Source: Arenibacter nanhaiticus
Lineage (GTDB): Bacteria > Bacteroidota > Bacteroidia > Flavobacteriales > Flavobacteriaceae
Reading direction: 5' to 3'
Length of the DNA: 64,000 nucleotides
NCBI RefSeq assembly: GCF_900141935.1
Contig: NZ_FQYX01000014.1
Span: forward strand, 34,111 to 98,110
The notes under the pieces: model-generated
Seen by the model: the letters and a program-made list of their open reading frames with translations, nothing else
Told to the model about the DNA's origin: nothing
Databases searched by the model: none
Program-made: the position numbers and the translations under genes
Shown: one piece after another, positions 44,926 to 54,036 of the stretch
Position numbering within the stretch: position 1 is the first letter of the stretch
Layout: each line of letters opens with the position of its first letter

Positions 44926-45261
44926 ATGGCAAAAACGCACACATCTGAAATTACTTTAAAAGTTGAATTGGACGAAAATAGGGTACCGGAAGAGCTGAGT
45001 TGGTCTGCTGAAGATGGTGGAATAATAAATGAAAAAGCAAAGGCAATGTTATTGTCTGTCTGGGATAGTCAAAACCAAGAATCCTTGAAAATAGATTTGT
45101 GGACGAAAGATATGCCTGTCGATGAAATGAAGGTGTTCTTTCATCAGACTTTGGTGTCTTTGTCCGATACCTTTTATAAGGCTACCCAAGACGAAAAAAT
45201 GACGGCTACAATGAAAGATTTTTGTGACTATTTTGCAGAAAAACTTGAATTGAAGAAATAA
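44926..45261 (+). CDS. gldC: Gliding-motility protein GldC
   Basis: 111 residues, no signal peptide; cytoplasmic accessory of gliding. Sequence TSEITLKVELDENRVPEELSWSAEDGG and the C-terminal MKDFCDYFAEKLELKK match GldC. It follows gldB directly and ends before a strong terminator, so gldBC is a two-gene operon. GldC improves but is not always essential for gliding in the model species. Confidence 0.9.
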   Translation: MAKTHTSEITLKVELDENRVPEELSWSAEDGGIINEKAKAMLLSVWDSQNQESLKIDLWTKDMPVDEMKVFFHQTLVSLSDTFYKATQDEKMTATMKDFCDYFAEKLELKK

Positions 45262-45271
45262 AAATATAAAG

Positions 45272-45295
45272 GGGCGTTCAAAACGCCCTTTTTTT
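45272..45295 (+). terminator. Terminator of gldBC
   Basis: GGGCGTT-CAA-AACGCCC followed by seven T. Confidence 0.9.
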
Positions 45296-45346
45296 GGTTA
45301 CTTTATAGGTGACAGGGTGCTTAGTGCTGCTATGTTGACGAAATAG

Positions 45347-45745
45347 ATGGGTATGGGAAATACTGAACTGCAGGGGGTGAAATCACTTGTTTTGGTGTAC
45401 AATGCAGATTCCGGTATTGGGAATGCTGTCCTAGATAGTGTACATAAAATTTGGAGTCCAAAAACTTACCAATGTAAGTTATGCGAATTGACACATGGGG
45501 TATTTGTGGAGCGGAAAGTATGGAAAGATTTCAGAAAAAAATCGACTGTTCAATTAAATGTGCTTCATAGAGATGAATTCAAGGAGCACTATGGGGATAA
45601 TTACGGATATAACTTTTCTTTTCCTGTTATTTTGGTTGGTCCCATGAATGATTTACGCGTTTATCTCAGTAGTAGAGAAATAAATGCGTTGGAAAGTCCA
45701 GAGGAGTTGATAAGGTTAATTTTGGAAAAAGAAGAAAAGCGATAG
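45347..45745 (+). CDS. Conserved hypothetical protein with CxxC motif
   Basis: 132 residues. The N-terminal part SLVLVYNADSGIGNAVLDSVHKIWSP leads into a CKLC pair, then ELTHGVFVERKVWKDF. The rest is mixed alpha/beta without a motif I recognise. Homologues in the family are called GTPase by automatic annotation, but I see no P-loop or other GTPase motif. A second ATG two codons downstream is an equally good start. It sits alone between gldBC and engB. Confidence 0.7.
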   Translation: MGMGNTELQGVKSLVLVYNADSGIGNAVLDSVHKIWSPKTYQCKLCELTHGVFVERKVWKDFRKKSTVQLNVLHRDEFKEHYGDNYGYNFSFPVILVGPMNDLRVYLSSREINALESPEELIRLILEKEEKR

Positions 45746-45786
45746 GATATTTAATTTTCCTTGGCTTTGTTGGTCTTGAAGCACAT

Positions 45787-45811
45787 AAAAAAAGGCCTAG
45801 AGGCCTTTTTT
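45787..45811. terminator. Bidirectional terminator overlapping the engB 3' end
   Basis: A run, AAGGCC-TAGA-GGCCTT, T run. The engB stop codon (45797-45799) and its last codons (KKGL) lie inside the hairpin. Confidence 0.85.
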
Positions 45812-46411
45812 GTAAAATTGTTCATTGATAGGTTCTATAAAATTGAGAACCTCTTCTTGTCCTATTCCTGTTGAGGAGGAAGTGATAAAATATTGAGGGG
45901 CCTCTTCCCAAACACCTTCCAGTAATTTTCCGATATAAGAATTGACATGGTTTTCTATGGCTTTAGGTTTTAATTTATCGGCTTTAGTGAATATGATGCA
46001 AAACGGAATTTGGTTTTCTCCCATCCATTCTAAAAAATCCATGTCTACCTTTTGCGGCTCATGTCTAATATCGATCAGTACAAAGGCACATACTAACTGT
46101 TCGCGCTCCAGAAAATAATCGGTGATGTATTTTTGAAATGTTTTCTTGTCTTTCTTGGAAACGCGGGCATAACCGTACCCTGGTAAATCCACTAGAAACC
46201 AATTCTCATTAATTTTAAAGTGATTTATCAATTGGGTCTTACCAGGCCTTCCCGAAGTTTTTGCTAAATTTTTTCGCTGCGTTAACATGTTGATCAGGGA
46301 AGATTTCCCTACGTTAGAGCGACCAATAAATGCATATTCGGGTATAGGGTCCTTTGGGCAATGGGCAACCTTGGAATTGCTCATGACAAAGTCAGCCGAC
46401 TTTATTTTCAT
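45797..46411 (-). CDS. engB: Ribosome biogenesis GTP-binding protein EngB/YsxC
   Basis: GTPase needed for 50S assembly. 204 residues. G1 GRSNVGKSSL, G2 PGKTQLINHF, G3 DLPGYGYA, G4 TKADK and the G5-like SSSTGIG. Length and order are standard. The last codons form half of a terminator hairpin. It is transcribed with or just after the alpha/beta hydrolase gene 53 bases upstream. Confidence 0.95.
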   Translation of the reverse strand: MKIKSADFVMSNSKVAHCPKDPIPEYAFIGRSNVGKSSLINMLTQRKNLAKTSGRPGKTQLINHFKINENWFLVDLPGYGYARVSKKDKKTFQKYITDYFLEREQLVCAFVLIDIRHEPQKVDMDFLEWMGENQIPFCIIFTKADKLKPKAIENHVNSYIGKLLEGVWEEAPQYFITSSSTGIGQEEVLNFIEPINEQFYKKGL

Positions 46412-46464
46412 CTGTTTTTTTTAATTATGATATTATAAGGATTGGCTCCTTGTGTGTAATTTAC

Positions 46465-47229
46465 TTAAAAATTACGTTTGGTCAACCACTGGTCCAAAAT
46501 TGAGTTAAATTCTAGCGGGTGTTCCATCATTGGAGCATGACCGCATTTGTCTATCCAAAACAATTCAGAGTCCGGTAGTAATGATTGAAATTCTTCTGCC
46601 ACATTAGGAGGGGTGACCGTGTCGTTCTTTCCCCAAATAATGCAGGTAGGAGTGTGCATGTGTGGTAAGTCCTTAGACATGTTATGGCGAATGGCACTTT
46701 TGGCGATAGCTAAAGTTTTTACCAGTTTAATCCGGTCATTCACCGTAGCAAAAACTTCATCTACGATCTCCTTGGTAGCAACTGCAGGATCGTAAAAAAC
46801 ATCCTGAGCCTTCTTTTTGATAAATTCGTAATCCCCTCTTTTTGGATAACCGTCGCCCATGGCACTTTCATAAAGCCCAGAGCTTCCGGTAATGATAAGG
46901 GCTTTTGTGGTGTCGGGGTACAATTTGGTGTATAATAATCCAATATGTCCTCCTAAGGAATTTCCTAGTAATATGACGTCTTTAAGGCCCTTGTGCGTTA
47001 TAAAACCATCTAAAAACTTTGCAAAGCTTTTGACATTGGTTTTTAATAAAGGCATGTTGTATATTGGTAGTTCTGGTACTAAAACCTTATATCCTTTTGC
47101 GGGGAAATGACTCATGACCCCATGGAAGTTGCTTAATCCTCCCATTAGCCCGTGTAGGATTATAATGGGGGTACCATCTCCTATTTCTATATATCGGTAT
47201 TTTCCTTCGCTAATTATTTTTTCTTCCAT
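46465..47229 (-). CDS. Alpha/beta hydrolase
   Basis: 254 residues, alpha/beta-hydrolase fold. Oxyanion segment ILHGLMGG, nucleophile elbow GNSLGGHIG (Ser), the acid in WGKNDTVTP and the histidine in KCGHAPMMEHP complete the triad. No signal peptide; cytoplasmic. Substrate unknown. A promoter with exact -7 box lies directly upstream. Confidence 0.88.
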   Translation of the reverse strand: MEEKIISEGKYRYIEIGDGTPIIILHGLMGGLSNFHGVMSHFPAKGYKVLVPELPIYNMPLLKTNVKSFAKFLDGFITHKGLKDVILLGNSLGGHIGLLYTKLYPDTTKALIITGSSGLYESAMGDGYPKRGDYEFIKKKAQDVFYDPAVATKEIVDEVFATVNDRIKLVKTLAIAKSAIRHNMSKDLPHMHTPTCIIWGKNDTVTPPNVAEEFQSLLPDSELFWIDKCGHAPMMEHPLEFNSILDQWLTKRNF

Positions 47230-47255
47230 TAAGGACAGCTTCTAATCTTGATGCG

Positions 47256-47283
47256 CAAATATAGGCATTTCCTAATTATGCAA
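47256..47283 (-). promoter_or_regulatory. Promoter of the alpha/beta hydrolase gene
   Basis: On the minus strand TTG (47283-47281) and TATATTTG (47263-47256) with 17 bases between, ending 26 bases before the start codon. Confidence 0.6.
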
Positions 47284-47418
47284 GCACAGCTAACTTTTGT
47301 GAACCGTAACTTTCGAATATTTTTTTGTGAAAAACGAGATTTTTACCAGTTTTTTGATCTGTTTTTAAGACGTAAAAATCTGTCGATTTGTCGAAAATAA
47401 ACATTATTTATTAACAAT

Positions 47419-47448
47419 GTGGTATTAAGTGGTAAATAGTGGTAATAA
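47419..47448 (+). promoter_or_regulatory. Three MraZ-box-like direct repeats
   Basis: GTGGTATTAA, GTGGTAAATA and GTGGTAATAA follow one another at exact 10-bp spacing (GTGG at 47419, 47429, 47439), just upstream of the -7 box at 47455. A fourth GTGGTAAAT begins at 47492 and includes the mraZ start codon. In other bacteria MraZ binds helically phased G-rich direct repeats before its own gene, so this is a strong operator candidate for autoregulation of the dcw cluster. Confidence 0.75.
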
Positions 47449-47454
47449 TTTCTA

Positions 47455-47462
47455 TATATTTG
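47455..47462 (+). promoter_or_regulatory. -7 box of the dcw cluster promoter
   Basis: TATATTTG, exact match to TAnnTTTG, 29 bases before mraZ and seven bases after the last of the three phased repeats. The -33 region would lie inside the repeats. Confidence 0.6.
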
Positions 47463-47491
47463 AGTTATCAATTAAAAACCAGCCATTTTAA

Positions 47492-47956
47492 GTGGTAAAT
47501 TTCATAGGGACATATGATTGTAAAGCAGACTCCAAAGGAAGGGTGATGCTCCCTATGGCTTTGAAGACTCAATTGGCACCTGTTCTAAATGAGGGGTTTG
47601 TGATAAAACGTTCTGTTTTTCATTCTTGTTTAGAGCTGTATCCAATGGCGGAATGGAATTTGGTGATGGAGGAGTTGAGTAAAAAAAATAGATATAACAA
47701 AAAAATTAACAATTTTATAAGAGCGTTTACGGCAGGAGTGAAAATTGTCGAAATAGATGCTACCGGACGCTTGTTGATTCCGAAAAATTTAGTGGAAACG
47801 GCAGGGATAACGAAGGAGGTAGTTTTGAGTTCTTCGGTTGGAATATTAGAAATTTGGGATAAGGATAGTTATGAGAAGATATTGCAAGAAACAGCTGAGG
47901 ACTTTTCAAGTCTGGCAGAAGAAATAATGGGGGATGACAGAGATGAATTATCATAA
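47492..47956 (+). CDS. mraZ: Transcriptional regulator MraZ
   Basis: 154 residues, two tandem AbrB-like half-domains: FIGTYDCKADSKGRVMLP and VEIDATGRLLIPKNL, the DxxGR duplicated signature. Start is GTG; it lies in a GTGGTAAA word like the upstream operators. MraZ forms ring oligomers that bind the promoter of its own operon. It overlaps rsmH by 23 bases (or 14 from the second ATG). Confidence 0.93.
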   Translation: MVNFIGTYDCKADSKGRVMLPMALKTQLAPVLNEGFVIKRSVFHSCLELYPMAEWNLVMEELSKKNRYNKKINNFIRAFTAGVKIVEIDATGRLLIPKNLVETAGITKEVVLSSSVGILEIWDKDSYEKILQETAEDFSSLAEEIMGDDRDELS

Positions 47957-48839
47957 TCCGGTTTTGTTGAAGGAGTCCGTGGATGGACTAAATATTAAGC
48001 CTGACGGCATTTACGTGGATGTTACCTTCGGTGGAGGTGGGCATTCTAGGGAGATATTAAATCGATTGGGCGAAAAGGGAAGGTTGTTGGCCTTTGATCA
48101 GGATGAGGATGCTTTGAAAAATGCTATTGATGATAGCCGTTTTCAATTGATAAATGAAAATTTTAGATACATAAAGCAGTTCTTGAAGTTCTATGGCGTA
48201 CGAAAGGTAGATGGTATTTTGGCAGATTTTGGGGTTTCTTCCCATCAGTTCGATAAGGCAGAAAGAGGGTTTTCGACTCGGTTTGATGCAGATTTGGATA
48301 TGAGGATGAGCAAAAAAAATACGGTATCGGCTTTTGAGGTGGTTAATGTGTACGATTACGATGAGCTTAGAAGGGTTTTGTTTCAATATGGCGATTTGCG
48401 AAATGCCAATGCCATGGCAAAAACAATTATAGCTTACAGGGAAACAACGCCTATAAAAACGACCGAGCAGTTAAAAGAGGTATTGAAACAATACCTGCCA
48501 AAGTTTAGGGAACATAAAATTCTGGCCCAAATTTATCAGGCGATACGTATTGAAGTGAATCAAGAGATTCAGGTGATTAAAGAGTTTTTGGAGCAGTCCT
48601 CAGAATTAATGGAAAAGGGAGGAAGGTTAAGTCTGATTAGTTATCATTCTTTAGAAGATCGTTTGGTAAAACGGTATATAAGATCTGGTCAGTTTGAAGG
48701 AGAGCCAGAGAAGGATTTTTACGGAAATATCAATGTGCCTTTTAAAAAGGTAGGTGGATTGATCGTACCGACTAGAGAAGAGATAAAAATAAACAATAGA
48801 GCCAGAAGTGCAAAATTAAGGATAGCCGAAAAACTATAA
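47934..48839 (+). CDS. rsmH: 16S rRNA cytosine-1402 N4-methyltransferase
   Basis: 301 residues. SAM-binding motif VDVTFGGGGHSREIL, then DFGVSSHQFDKAERGFS, DLDMRM, YRETTPIKTT, and ISYHSLEDRLVKRY near the C-terminus. ATG at 47934 or 47943 (product MNYHNPVLL, the usual family N-terminus); the second is slightly the better fit. Standard second gene of the dcw cluster. Confidence 0.95.
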   Translation: MTEMNYHNPVLLKESVDGLNIKPDGIYVDVTFGGGGHSREILNRLGEKGRLLAFDQDEDALKNAIDDSRFQLINENFRYIKQFLKFYGVRKVDGILADFGVSSHQFDKAERGFSTRFDADLDMRMSKKNTVSAFEVVNVYDYDELRRVLFQYGDLRNANAMAKTIIAYRETTPIKTTEQLKEVLKQYLPKFREHKILAQIYQAIRIEVNQEIQVIKEFLEQSSELMEKGGRLSLISYHSLEDRLVKRYIRSGQFEGEPEKDFYGNINVPFKKVGGLIVPTREEIKINNRARSAKLRIAEKL

Positions 48840-48891
48840 CTTTCTTTAGATTCTTGTTGGTGTTTTTGGAATAGTTAAAACCTTATGCTGT

Positions 48892-49224
48892 ATGTCGAAT
48901 ATGAAGGATGGGATCTTAGACATATTAAAAGGAAAGTTTTTGGTAGACGGTGGTGCTCCTAAAAACTGGATGTTTATTGTTTTTGTTTCGTTTTTAGCAA
49001 CTATAATGATAGCGAGTTCACATAAGGCCGATGGATTAGTTCATAAAATAGCAGCCTTGAACGAGGAAGTGAAAGAGCTTAGAAGTGAATTTGTAGATGT
49101 GCGATCCGATGTGCAAGAATTGAAACTAGAGTCGTCCATATTGCAAAAGGTAGAAAATCGAGGCTTGTTTCCTTCCGAAACTCCCCCTAAGAAAATAAAA
49201 GTAAAAAGACTAACAAAAGAATAG
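48892..49224 (+). CDS. ftsL: FtsL-like cell-division protein
   Basis: 110 residues. A cytoplasmic N-terminus (about 25 residues), one transmembrane helix (WMFIVFVSFLATIMIAS) and a periplasmic coiled coil (HKIAALNEEVKELRSEF) ending in a basic tail. This architecture and its position between rsmH and ftsI identify a FtsL-type protein of the FtsQLB complex, although sequence identity in the family is low. Its TAG overlaps the ftsI GTG. Confidence 0.88.
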   Translation: MSNMKDGILDILKGKFLVDGGAPKNWMFIVFVSFLATIMIASSHKADGLVHKIAALNEEVKELRSEFVDVRSDVQELKLESSILQKVENRGLFPSETPPKKIKVKRLTKE

Positions 49225-51230
49225 TGCCGATAACAGAAAAGAGCATATTGACTAGGTTATATATTGTGGCAGGATGTCTATTTCTGTTTGCATTTGCTGT
49301 TTTGGTCAAATTGGTCAGTATTCAGATGGTAGACGGGGACAAATACAGGAAGTTGGCTATGGAGAGTACTTCTAAATTGTTTACCATAGCCCCCAACAGG
49401 GGAAACTTGTATTCGGATGATGGGAGTTTGCTGGCAACCTCCGTGTCCAGATATACCATTAGATTCGATGCCGAAACCGTTAGCAGTAAGGATTTTGAGG
49501 AAAATATAAAGCCTTTATCCGACGCCTTGGGGAAATTGTTCGGAAGGACATCTTCTTACTATCAACAATTGTTAAGAAAGGCAAGAGCTAATAAAAACCG
49601 TTATGCTTTAGTCGCTAGGAATTTGGACTATTCTGAGTATATGGCGGTAAAGAAAATGCCTTTGTTTAAAAAAGGACCCTATAAAGGAGGATTGATTATT
49701 GAGCAAAAAACGGTTCGAGAACATCCTTTGGGGAAAATTGCAGAACGCAGTGTAGGTTATGAAAGGGTAGATGAAAACGGGTACTATACGCGCGTGGGCT
49801 TAGAAGGCGCTTTTGGGGATTACCTAAGAGGACAGGAAGGGAAGCGATTGAAGCAAAAAATAGCCAAGGGGCAATGGAAACCTATAGGATGGGATAATGA
49901 GGTAGAACCAAAAGATGGGTACGATGTAATTTCTACTATAGATATCAATATACAGGATATTGCTCATCATGCTTTATTAGGACAATTGGAAAAGTATAAG
50001 GCAGATCACGGTACTGTAATAGTGATGGAGACAAAAACAGGGGAGGTTAAAGCAATCTCTAACCTGGGACGTACCAAGGATGGTCATTATTATGAAAGGT
50101 TAAATTATGCAATAGGAGAATCTCACGAGCCTGGCTCTACATTTAAATTGGTGTCCATGGTGGTAGCCTTAGAGGATAAGGTGATCGATACTAGTACTGT
50201 TATAGATACAGAAAACGGACGGTTTAAGGTATACGACCGTACGGTTAGGGACTCTAAGTACGGGGGATATGGAAAGATCTCGGCAGGACGAGCTTTTGAA
50301 GTTTCTTCAAATACCGCAATGGCCAAAATTATTCATAATAATTATAAGGACAATCCCGAAAAATTTGTGAACCGTCTGATGAACATGAACCTTCATCAAG
50401 AATTGGGTTTGCCGGTAAAAGGAGAGGGGAAACCGGTCATTAGATACCCTGGCGATAAAGGGTGGTCTGGTATTTCTTTGGCCTGGATGTCTTATGGTTA
50501 TGAAGTGTCTTTAACGCCCTTGCAGACGCTTACTTTTTATAATGCCATAGCCAATAATGGAGAAATGGTAAAGCCGAGACTTATAAAGGAGGTAAAGGAG
50601 TGGGATAAGACTATTCTTAAGTTTGATAAGGAAGTCATTAATCCCTCTATTTGTTCTATGGAGACAGTGCTTAAGGTTAGGCAGTTGTTGAAAAATGCAG
50701 TAGAAAAAAAACATGGGACAGGTCATAAATTGTATTCCCCTAATTTTTCCATGGCCGGAAAAACAGGGACTGCCCAGAAACATTATGAGGCTAAAGACCC
50801 TGATAAATTAAAATATATTTCGACTTTTGCAGGTTATTTTCCAGCGGATGATCCGGAATATTCTTGTATCGTAGTTATTCATGAACCAGACAAGAGTGTT
50901 GGGTATTATGGAGCCGATGTATCTGGCCCGGTTTTTAAATCTGTGGCGCAAAAAATATATGCTACTTCCCCCTTGGTGGACGAGGTAGATGTAACTCTTT
51001 TGGCAGATGCCAAGTTAGATGCAGCTTATCAGAAATTTTATGATACGGCTAATAAGAAATATCATCAGATGCCAAATGTAGAAGGAATGAGTGGCATGGA
51101 TGCTGTTTCCATTTTGGAGAACTTAGGAGTGCAGGTAGAGGTTAAAGGAAATGGAAAGGTTAAAAAACAGTCTATTTCCCAAGGGGCAGATTTAGTAAAA
51201 GATGCAAAAATCGTTTTGGAGCTATTATGA
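49224..51230 (+). CDS. ftsI: Division-specific penicillin-binding protein with PASTA domain
   Basis: Septal peptidoglycan transpeptidase. 668 residues; start is GTG overlapping the ftsL stop. One N-terminal membrane helix (LYIVAGCLFLFAFAVLVKL), dimerisation domain, then the catalytic motifs SxxK in EPGSTFKLVS, SxN in VSSNTAMAK and KTGT in GKTGTAQ. The final about 60 residues (MPNVEGMSGMDAVSILENLG) form a PASTA domain, often found in Gram-positive or Bacteroidota FtsI. ATGA overlap with murE. Confidence 0.94.
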   Translation: MPITEKSILTRLYIVAGCLFLFAFAVLVKLVSIQMVDGDKYRKLAMESTSKLFTIAPNRGNLYSDDGSLLATSVSRYTIRFDAETVSSKDFEENIKPLSDALGKLFGRTSSYYQQLLRKARANKNRYALVARNLDYSEYMAVKKMPLFKKGPYKGGLIIEQKTVREHPLGKIAERSVGYERVDENGYYTRVGLEGAFGDYLRGQEGKRLKQKIAKGQWKPIGWDNEVEPKDGYDVISTIDINIQDIAHHALLGQLEKYKADHGTVIVMETKTGEVKAISNLGRTKDGHYYERLNYAIGESHEPGSTFKLVSMVVALEDKVIDTSTVIDTENGRFKVYDRTVRDSKYGGYGKISAGRAFEVSSNTAMAKIIHNNYKDNPEKFVNRLMNMNLHQELGLPVKGEGKPVIRYPGDKGWSGISLAWMSYGYEVSLTPLQTLTFYNAIANNGEMVKPRLIKEVKEWDKTILKFDKEVINPSICSMETVLKVRQLLKNAVEKKHGTGHKLYSPNFSMAGKTGTAQKHYEAKDPDKLKYISTFAGYFPADDPEYSCIVVIHEPDKSVGYYGADVSGPVFKSVAQKIYATSPLVDEVDVTLLADAKLDAAYQKFYDTANKKYHQMPNVEGMSGMDAVSILENLGVQVEVKGNGKVKKQSISQGADLVKDAKIVLELL

Positions 51231-52690
51231 AGACATTGAAAGATATATTGTATGGAGTTGGTATTTCTGCGGTAAGCGGTAGTACTGCCGTGATGGTGAA
51301 CAATATTTGTTTCGATTCTCGTGCCATAGGTATGGACGATGTTTTTGTAGCCATAAAGGGAACTTTGACAGATGGGCATCAGTTTATAGATATCGCTATA
51401 GCAGCAGGAGCAAAGGCTATTGTTTGTGAAGAGCTTCCAGAAAAATTGATCAACGAAATTACCTATGTTCAAGTAGATAGCGGAAATAAAGCCATGGCTA
51501 TAATGGCTTCAAACTTTTATGGCAACCCATCAAAGAATTTAAAACTGGTTGGAGTTACCGGTACCAATGGAAAAACGACTGTGAGCAGTCTGTTGTACCA
51601 ATTGTTCAAGAAAGCAGGCTTTAAGGTTGGGTTGTTATCTACCATAAAAATATTGGTGGATGACAAAGTATATCCTACAAGGCATACTACGCCAGATGCC
51701 TTGACGATTAATAGCTATTTAAAGTTAATGAACGATGCCGGTGTAGAATATTGTTTTATGGAGGTAAGTTCTCATGGTATCCATCAAAGAAGAACCGATG
51801 GCTTGGTTTTTGAAGGGGCTATTTTTACCAATTTATCACACGATCATTTAGATTATCATCATAGTTTTGCAGAGTACAGAAATATTAAAAAACAATTGTT
51901 CGATAATTTGCCAAAAAAGGCTTTTGCCCTTACCAATATAGACGATAAGAACGGTTTGTTTATGTTGCAAAATACCAAGGCTAAGAAACATACCTATGCC
52001 TTAAAATCTTACGCCGATTACAAGGCTCAAATTCTGGAAAATCAATTTCATGGGCAGTTGCTTAAAATTGAAGAAAACGAAGTTTGGTCTAGGTTGATAG
52101 GAGATTTTAATGCCTATAATATGTTGGCTATTTATGCTACAGCAGATATTTTGGGTCTCGAGAAATTGGAGATTTTACGGCTTATCAGTGAGTTGGAGAA
52201 TGTAGATGGAAGGTTTCAGTATTATATCTCCAAACAAAAAGTTACGGCTATAGTAGATTATGCACATACTCCCGATGCCTTGAAAAATGTATTGGAGACC
52301 ATCAACTCATTAAGGACGGGAAATGAAAATGTTATCACAGTGGTAGGCTGTGGTGGAGATAGGGATAAAAGCAAGCGTCCTTTAATGGGGCATATAGCTT
52401 CTTCCTTAAGTAATAAAGTGGTTTTGACATCCGATAATCCAAGATCGGAGTCGCCAACGGCCATCATAGCGGAAATGGAAGTTGGGGTGGAGCCTCAAAA
52501 TGTACAAAAAATAGTGTCGATAGAGAACCGGGAACAGGCAATTAAAACGGCTTGTATGATGGCGGCTCCCAATGATATTATTTTGATCGCCGGAAAAGGA
52601 CACGAAACCTATCAGGAGACTATGGGGACAAGGATAGATTTTGATGATTTTAAAATAGTGAAAGACCTGCTAAACGGTCTAAATAAATAA
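51227..52690 (+). CDS. murE: UDP-MurNAc-L-Ala-D-Glu:meso-diaminopimelate ligase
   Basis: Adds the third peptide residue of the peptidoglycan stem. 487 residues. ATP loop GVTGTNGKTTVSS, LSHDHLDYH, YAHTPDALKNVL and the specificity motif LTSDNPRSES; DNPR indicates meso-diaminopimelate. Starts inside the ftsI stop (ATGA), a translationally coupled arrangement. Confidence 0.95.
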   Translation: MKTLKDILYGVGISAVSGSTAVMVNNICFDSRAIGMDDVFVAIKGTLTDGHQFIDIAIAAGAKAIVCEELPEKLINEITYVQVDSGNKAMAIMASNFYGNPSKNLKLVGVTGTNGKTTVSSLLYQLFKKAGFKVGLLSTIKILVDDKVYPTRHTTPDALTINSYLKLMNDAGVEYCFMEVSSHGIHQRRTDGLVFEGAIFTNLSHDHLDYHHSFAEYRNIKKQLFDNLPKKAFALTNIDDKNGLFMLQNTKAKKHTYALKSYADYKAQILENQFHGQLLKIEENEVWSRLIGDFNAYNMLAIYATADILGLEKLEILRLISELENVDGRFQYYISKQKVTAIVDYAHTPDALKNVLETINSLRTGNENVITVVGCGGDRDKSKRPLMGHIASSLSNKVVLTSDNPRSESPTAIIAEMEVGVEPQNVQKIVSIENREQAIKTACMMAAPNDIILIAGKGHETYQETMGTRIDFDDFKIVKDLLNGLNK

Positions 52691-52723
52691 GATATAATTA
52701 CGAAAAGCAAGGAAAATTAATTT

Positions 52724-53944
52724 ATGCTATACTATTTGTTCGAATATTTGGAAAAAGAATACCAATTGCCAGGGGCAGGACTGTTTGAGTTTTTAACATT
52801 TCGTGCTTCTTTGGCGGTGTTGTTGTCCTTATTTATCGCTACCGTTTACGGTAAGAAGGTTATAGTATTCCTTCAGAAAAAACAAATAGGAGAAACAGTG
52901 AGAGATCTTGGTCTTCAAGGACAAAGCCAAAAAGCTGGTACGCCTACCATGGGAGGACTCATCATAATAATGGCAACCCTTATTCCAGTGCTATTGTTCG
53001 CCAAATTGAGCAATATTTATGTGATTCTTTTGATCATTACCACTTTGTGGATGGGGGCAATAGGGTTTTTGGACGATTATATTAAAATTTTTAAAAAGGA
53101 TAAGGAAGGATTAAAAGGAAGATTCAAAATATTAGGGCAAGTTGTTTTAGGGCTTATCGTCGGAACAACCTTATACTTTCATCCAGGGGTTACCATGAAG
53201 GAAAGTTCTCATAAGATGACATCTCAAGGAACCGTAATGGAGCAACAGGCCAGTGAAGAAATAAAATCGATCAAAACGACCGTTCCTTTTTTTAAGAACA
53301 ATGAATTAGATTATACCAGCTTTATCTCATGGATGGGAAAAGGAGCAGAAAAATATGCTTGGTTGGTTTTTATTCCTATAATAATCATTATAGTAACGGC
53401 GGTATCCAATGGCGCTAACCTCACCGATGGAATAGACGGGCTGGCCGCGGGTACCTCGGCCATTATTGTATTGACCTTGATGATCTTTACCTGGATATCG
53501 GGGAACTATATCTTTTCTAATTATTTAGATATAATGTTCATACCCAGAGTAGGAGAATTAGTTGTCTTTTTAGCGGCCTTTGTGGGGGCTCTAGTAGGGT
53601 TTCTATGGTACAATGCCTATCCCGCCACGGTTTTTATGGGAGATACGGGAAGTTTGACCATTGGAGGTATTATTGCGGTGATCGCTATAATCATTAGAAA
53701 AGAATTGTTGATCCCAATTTTATGTGGAATATTCTTTGCGGAATCTATTTCTGTGATGCTACAAGTGGGATATTTTAAATATACGAAGAAGAAATTCGGT
53801 GAGGGAAAACGGATTTTTTTAATGGCACCCCTGCATCATCATTATCAGAAAAAAGGGTATCATGAGAGTAAGATCGTTACCCGGTTTTGGGTAGTAGGGA
53901 TTCTTTTGGCAGTTATAACCATCGTTACCTTAAAGGTTCGTTAA
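52724..53944 (+). CDS. mraY: Phospho-N-acetylmuramoyl-pentapeptide-transferase
   Basis: Multi-pass membrane enzyme producing lipid I. 406 residues with about ten hydrophobic segments. MraY motifs: [17 protein letters not shown] (Asp pair), [19 protein letters not shown] and [15 protein letters not shown]. An insertion of roughly 45 polar residues (about 158-205) between two membrane segments is long compared with short MraY proteins; Bacteroidota members often have it. Confidence 0.95.
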   Translation: MLYYLFEYLEKEYQLPGAGLFEFLTFRASLAVLLSLFIATVYGKKVIVFLQKKQIGETVRDLGLQGQSQKAGTPTMGGLIIIMATLIPVLLFAKLSNIYVILLIITTLWMGAIGFLDDYIKIFKKDKEGLKGRFKILGQVVLGLIVGTTLYFHPGVTMKESSHKMTSQGTVMEQQASEEIKSIKTTVPFFKNNELDYTSFISWMGKGAEKYAWLVFIPIIIIIVTAVSNGANLTDGIDGLAAGTSAIIVLTLMIFTWISGNYIFSNYLDIMFIPRVGELVVFLAAFVGALVGFLWYNAYPATVFMGDTGSLTIGGIIAVIAIIIRKELLIPILCGIFFAESISVMLQVGYFKYTKKKFGEGKRIFLMAPLHHHYQKKGYHESKIVTRFWVVGILLAVITIVTLKVR

Positions 53945-54036
53945 AATGAAATGAGAATGACCGAAAATTGGTTGCAAATACGAATTCAGCTATGCGAATT
54001 ACATATGACCGTTAAAAAACAATAAATAAAACACAT

